From DASVEE01 sp036399695 (GTDB lineage: Bacteria > Acidobacteriota > Thermoanaerobaculia > Gp7-AA8): a stretch of DNA of 25,221 nt. The position numbers and the translations under genes were made by a program. Under the pieces are notes generated by a model. That model made no database searches and was not told where the DNA came from. It saw only the letters and a program-made list of their open reading frames with translations. Below, in pieces: positions 22,773 through 25,221 of this stretch; the stretch's first letter is position 1, and each line of letters opens with the position of its first letter. The stretch spans positions 1 through 25,221 of the forward strand of contig DASWMP010000162.1 of the NCBI GenBank assembly GCA_036399695.1, read 5' to 3'.

Positions 22773-23690
22773 TTATCTCGGTATCTCGGCTAAATTGATT
22801 CTGAACAGCTTACTGTCAATCGACGCGCGGTACAAGGCCACATGATTCAGTTCGCGATTAGCACGAATAGTGTTACGGACCGTTGTCTCGGTTTCGCGCG
22901 TCGCGGCTGCACCCAGGACTACGCACCACACGGCATCAGCAGGAAGTTCGAACAGCCAAATCTCTTGTCCGTTGATGAACTTAATCTCGTGCGTGTCTTC
23001 GACAGTCCGCAGCATGCGCCATTCACACTCGTACTCCCATTCCAAGCTTTTAGTCAGGAACGCCGCTGTTTTGGTGACATCCGTCATGTAACGGAACTCC
23101 GGCCGATTACGGCTGTACATGACACGATTCGCAGCGGCAAGGTCTACGGAAGCGTGGGTCCAACCCGGCCGAGAGAAGAAACGATGCGTGCCATCGAAGC
23201 CCAACACCAATCCGCGGTGGTTCGCTGCATAATGTGTCCACATCAGGATGTTGGCCGGCCGTTCGGTAAGCGACAGGACACCACAGACCTGCTGAAGCGT
23301 CGTGCGTGCCGTAAACATCGACATCTCGATCGCGAATGCGCGTGCATCGGGATCTTTAATTGAGTTCAGCGTTTCCGCAATTCTTGAGGTCTCGAATAGT
23401 TGCTGTGAGGGACCATTGGCGAACGAGATGACGCCCAACTCGGCGAGAATATCCGCCCCATTTCTTTCCAACCATTCGGTGGTGTTGCGCGATAGCGAAG
23501 TGGAAGCCAATGCTGCGGGGCTGAACGCGTCGGATACAAACGGGTTCGAGTCGAACGGATCATTGAGCTGGTCTGGCGGCGTGAAGCGGATTCGTAGGTG
23601 CTGTAAGACGTCAGCTCGTTCAGGGACGACGTATTTGTACAGCGGCGGCACCGAAGGCATAGTCAATCCGCCGCGCTCTGTCGGCATCAT
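22773..23690 (-). CDS. DUF2971 family protein
   Basis: A 305-residue protein with the DUF2971 pattern: LYKYV near 17-21, RFTPPDQLNDPFD at 35-47, WTHYAANHRGLVLGFD at 151-166, then K214 and WEYECEWR at 218-225. The function of DUF2971 is unsettled; members are frequent in accessory and defence-related islands. No membrane segment or signal peptide. ATG 23690 is used; ATG 23660, nearer the conserved LYKY, is equally plausible. TATGAT at 23699-23694 could be a -10 box giving a nearly leaderless mRNA. It is on the same strand as the HEPN-like gene, 414 bases upstream, and shares its lower G/C use. Confidence 0.85.
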   Translation of the reverse strand: MMPTERGGLTMPSVPPLYKYVVPERADVLQHLRIRFTPPDQLNDPFDSNPFVSDAFSPAALASTSLSRNTTEWLERNGADILAELGVISFANGPSQQLFETSRIAETLNSIKDPDARAFAIEMSMFTARTTLQQVCGVLSLTERPANILMWTHYAANHRGLVLGFDGTHRFFSRPGWTHASVDLAAANRVMYSRNRPEFRYMTDVTKTAAFLTKSLEWEYECEWRMLRTVEDTHEIKFINGQEIWLFELPADAVWCVVLGAAATRETETTVRNTIRANRELNHVALYRASIDSKLFRINLAEIPR

Positions 23691-24193
23691 GGCATCATAC
23701 TATCTATATGCCGGTGCGCGCCCCGCGTCGGCCCGTGTCGGGCTCGCGGATCTCACGCCACGCTGTCCATCCGGTCCCGCGCGTCGAAGCGGCGTGACGC
23801 CGCCGCGCTTGCGCAAGCGCGGCAGCTCGGCTGGCCTGACTGAAGCCGGGCCGCACCAGCTCAGCGTGGGTACAGGCCGGAAACATAGGTGACAGAACAG
23901 ACCGGGAACATGGGTGACACTCATCCTCCGGAAGGGAGGGCGTGTCATGCCATGGGAGGTTACCGGTCCTGTGGGGAACCATCAGCGGGGGCACAGCTTT
24001 TCTTGTTCCCCGCGCCCTAGCGATCCACCGGGTGTAGACGCCGCCGACGGCCATAGCGGGCGCCACAGCTCTGACCGTCGCCGTTCCAAAGCTCGGAAAG
24101 ACTGCTGTTCGTAGCGGCCGTCCGTGTGCGTCAGGCGGCGGTAGGTTCAGCTGACGTCCCCGCGCATCTTCAGCCGCGTGTTCTGACGCGCGA
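23691..24193. other. Gene-free stretch with repeat copy C and insertion-sequence-like remnants
   Basis: No credible gene. 23791-23801 and 23802-23823 are two adjacent palindromes; the second, GCCGCGCTTGC followed by its exact complement, is perfect over 22 bases. 23875-23920 is copy C of the ~50-base repeat, inverted relative to copies A and B. A minus-strand frame across 23940-24110 reads like a broken coding tail (GVYTRWIARARG) and may be a transposase remnant, but I cannot place it. Confidence 0.5.
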
Positions 24194-24448
24194 CTACCTC
24201 GACAGCAACGAGGACAGATCCTCATCATCGAAGGCCGCCATCAGCGTGCTCACTCTGCAGTTCAAAGCACGCGCTAGGCGGAGGACCGTCTCGACGTTCG
24301 GCACGCGCGTGCCGTTCTCGATCGCGCTGATCCGGCTCTGCGGCACGCCGCAGCGCTCGGAGAACTCGACCTGCGTCAGACCTCGCTTCTTTCGGAGTTC
24401 CCGCACGCGTTCGCCCAGCACGCCGCCGATCGTTCGCTCTACGTCCAA
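24194..24448 (-). CDS. XRE-family helix-turn-helix regulator
   Basis: An 84-residue DNA-binding protein that is almost entirely one Cro/C1-type helix-turn-helix: LGERVRELRKKRGLTQVEFSERCGVPQSRISAIENGTR (about 11-48), then VPNVETVLRLARALN and a short acidic tail (FDDEDLSSLL). Start chosen at TTG 24448, with GGGAG seven bases upstream; the frame stays open far upstream without a credible start and runs antisense to the next gene. It diverges from the gene at 24542, and the 93 bases between are a natural operator region. Such small regulators often serve as antitoxin or autorepressor; the target is unknown. Confidence 0.88.
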   Translation of the reverse strand: MDVERTIGGVLGERVRELRKKRGLTQVEFSERCGVPQSRISAIENGTRVPNVETVLRLARALNCRVSTLMAAFDDEDLSSLLSR

Positions 24449-24463
24449 GCGCGCGTCTCCCGC

Positions 24464-24492
24464 TTGACAGATGACCAGCGAAAATATATAAA
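24464..24492 (+). promoter_or_regulatory. Near-consensus sigma-70 promoter
   Basis: TTGACA (24464-24469), exactly 17 bases, then TATAAA (24487-24492), one base from consensus. It would start transcription near 24499, about 43 bases before ATG 24542. It is the strongest promoter in the window. The TTG of the -35 is also an in-frame start codon, rejected for that reason. The XRE protein probably binds here. Confidence 0.75.
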
Positions 24493-24541
24493 GTTGGGCA
24501 TACACGACGAGCGTAGATCCACGCGAGAAGGGACGCCAGCC

Positions 24542-25027
24542 ATGCCCGACGAAGACCTCATCAACCGCATCCGAACCATTTTCCTCCACCAGCGCCCGCA
24601 CGTCACGATCGCCGAGGCTACGGTACTCCTCGGGTGGTCCCGTGGCGAGATGTCGCGGGCGATTGCGGCGGGGGAAGTCGAGGTCACGTCGACTTCCGTC
24701 GGGAGGTGGCTCTGGCGCGAGGAGTTGATGGCGAAGGCGCTGGAGCTCTGGTCGCCGGAGACGATCGAGGAGGCGCTCGGGGCCAATGCGGAGGGGGTGT
24801 TGCCGGAGGCGGTGCGGCTCATCGACCTGCACGTGCGGCTGCCTCGGCATCAGGTGGCGATGCTCGCCCGTTTTGCGGAGCGCGACCAGACCTCGGTCAG
24901 TAGCGTCCTGGCGCGAGAGCTGGACGGCGTCGCCAGCGCGCACGCGGACGAGCTTTCGTCGATCGTGGCCGGGTTCGCGGACGCGCTGGCGTGGCCGGAT
25001 GCCGACGCCGCGCAACTGCCCTGCTGA
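24542..25027 (+). CDS. Two-domain small protein, HTH-like N half and ribbon-helix-helix-like C half
   Basis: A 161-residue cytoplasmic protein. The N-terminal part (RIRTIFLHQRPHVTIAEATVLLGWSRGEMSRAIAAGEVE) looks like an excisionase/MerR-type helix-turn-helix, with TIAEATVLLGWS as the recognition unit. The C-terminal part (HVRLPRHQVAMLARFAERDQTSVSSVLARELDGVAS, about 100-135) has the pattern of a ribbon-helix-helix or similar dimerisation unit. ATG 24542 has AAGGGA about 12 bases upstream. It diverges from the XRE gene and is driven by the promoter at 24464. It could be a transcription factor or an antitoxin-like partner of the XRE protein; no toxin is seen. Confidence 0.75.
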   Translation: MPDEDLINRIRTIFLHQRPHVTIAEATVLLGWSRGEMSRAIAAGEVEVTSTSVGRWLWREELMAKALELWSPETIEEALGANAEGVLPEAVRLIDLHVRLPRHQVAMLARFAERDQTSVSSVLARELDGVASAHADELSSIVAGFADALAWPDADAAQLPC

Positions 25028-25102
25028 CCGGTTCGTTCGCTCTCCCCACGAAGAGCCAGGCCGAAGAAAACCGGCGCGCTGGCGCTGGAATCCCTTCCGC
25101 CG

Positions 25103-25221
25103 AGCCCGGACACCTCGAGCGCCCGACCGGAACCTTCGAGCGCCCAACCGGAACCCTCGAGCGCCCGACCGGAACCCTCGAGCGCCCAACTGGAACCCTC
25201 GAGCGCCCAACCGGAACCCTC
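25103..25221. repeat. 21-base minisatellite, locus 3 (runs off the window)
   Basis: Units start at 25103, 25124, 25145, 25166, 25187 and 25208 (cut by the window end). The shared core is CCGGAACCCTCGAGCGCC, and the leading bases alternate CGACC/CAACC, so a 42-base higher-order unit is present. These units are nearly identical, so this array is the youngest of the three. It begins 75 bases after the stop of the preceding gene. Confidence 0.92.

Noticed and set aside
23704..24228. 174-residue minus-strand frame
   Set aside because: It crosses repeat copy C and palindromes, has no recognisable domain and looks like decayed mobile DNA.
24464..24541. TTG start extending the two-domain protein upstream
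   Set aside because: The TTG is the -35 box of a near-consensus promoter, so it is not in the mRNA.
25028..25210. Minus-strand frame with GARGFRSG-like repeats extending the XRE gene
   Set aside because: It is the minisatellite read through; the XRE gene has its own TTG with a ribosome binding site at 24448.

Overview
The window most resembles a GC-rich Gram-negative bacterium that respires oxygen, probably Acidobacteriota or a relative. This rests on a complete alternative complex III operon joined to an A2-type caa3 oxidase operon, on lipoproteins and Tat/Sec-type exported proteins, and on the style of the small proteins and repeats. The phylum is an inference; there is no rRNA, and I saw no tRNA or CRISPR array.

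Layout. 1-312 holds no gene but a four-copy tandem repeat. 328-885 is an ECF sigma factor with the cysteine layout of CorE-like metal-responsive factors. 976-2800 (minus) carries a short-chain dehydrogenase with a lipoprotein-type N terminus, a small secreted six-cysteine protein and a weakly supported acidic small protein. 3033-16152 (plus) is one long respiratory gene cluster: actA-actB-actC-actD-actE-actF, an unnamed one-helix subunit, a SCO copper chaperone, then coxB-coxA-coxC-coxD. ActA-F oxidise quinol and pass electrons through c-type hemes to the caa3 oxidase, whose CoxB carries its own cytochrome c domain; SCO supplies copper to CuA. Most genes overlap or abut. The only three internal gaps above 5 bases (70, 112 and 88 bases) are each filled by a short palindromic or heptamer-based repeat element, a fourth lies just after coxD, and similar elements are read in frame inside actB and actE.

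16274-18350 holds a MATE efflux gene diverging from a solitary hicB, and, convergent to that, a hicBA toxin-antitoxin pair whose hicA has a 3' frameshift. 18382-18479 is a three-hairpin repeat. 18505-20060 (minus) has two unrecognised genes.

20630-23920 looks like an acquired island: outer inverted copies, plus one internal copy, of a ~50-base repeat enclose a 14-cysteine repeat peptide with a strong ribosome binding site, a HEPN-like protein and a DUF2971 protein. Two of three loci of a 21-base minisatellite family lie in or beside it. 24194-25027 is a divergent pair of small regulators around a near-consensus sigma-70 promoter, and the window ends inside the third minisatellite locus (25103-25221).
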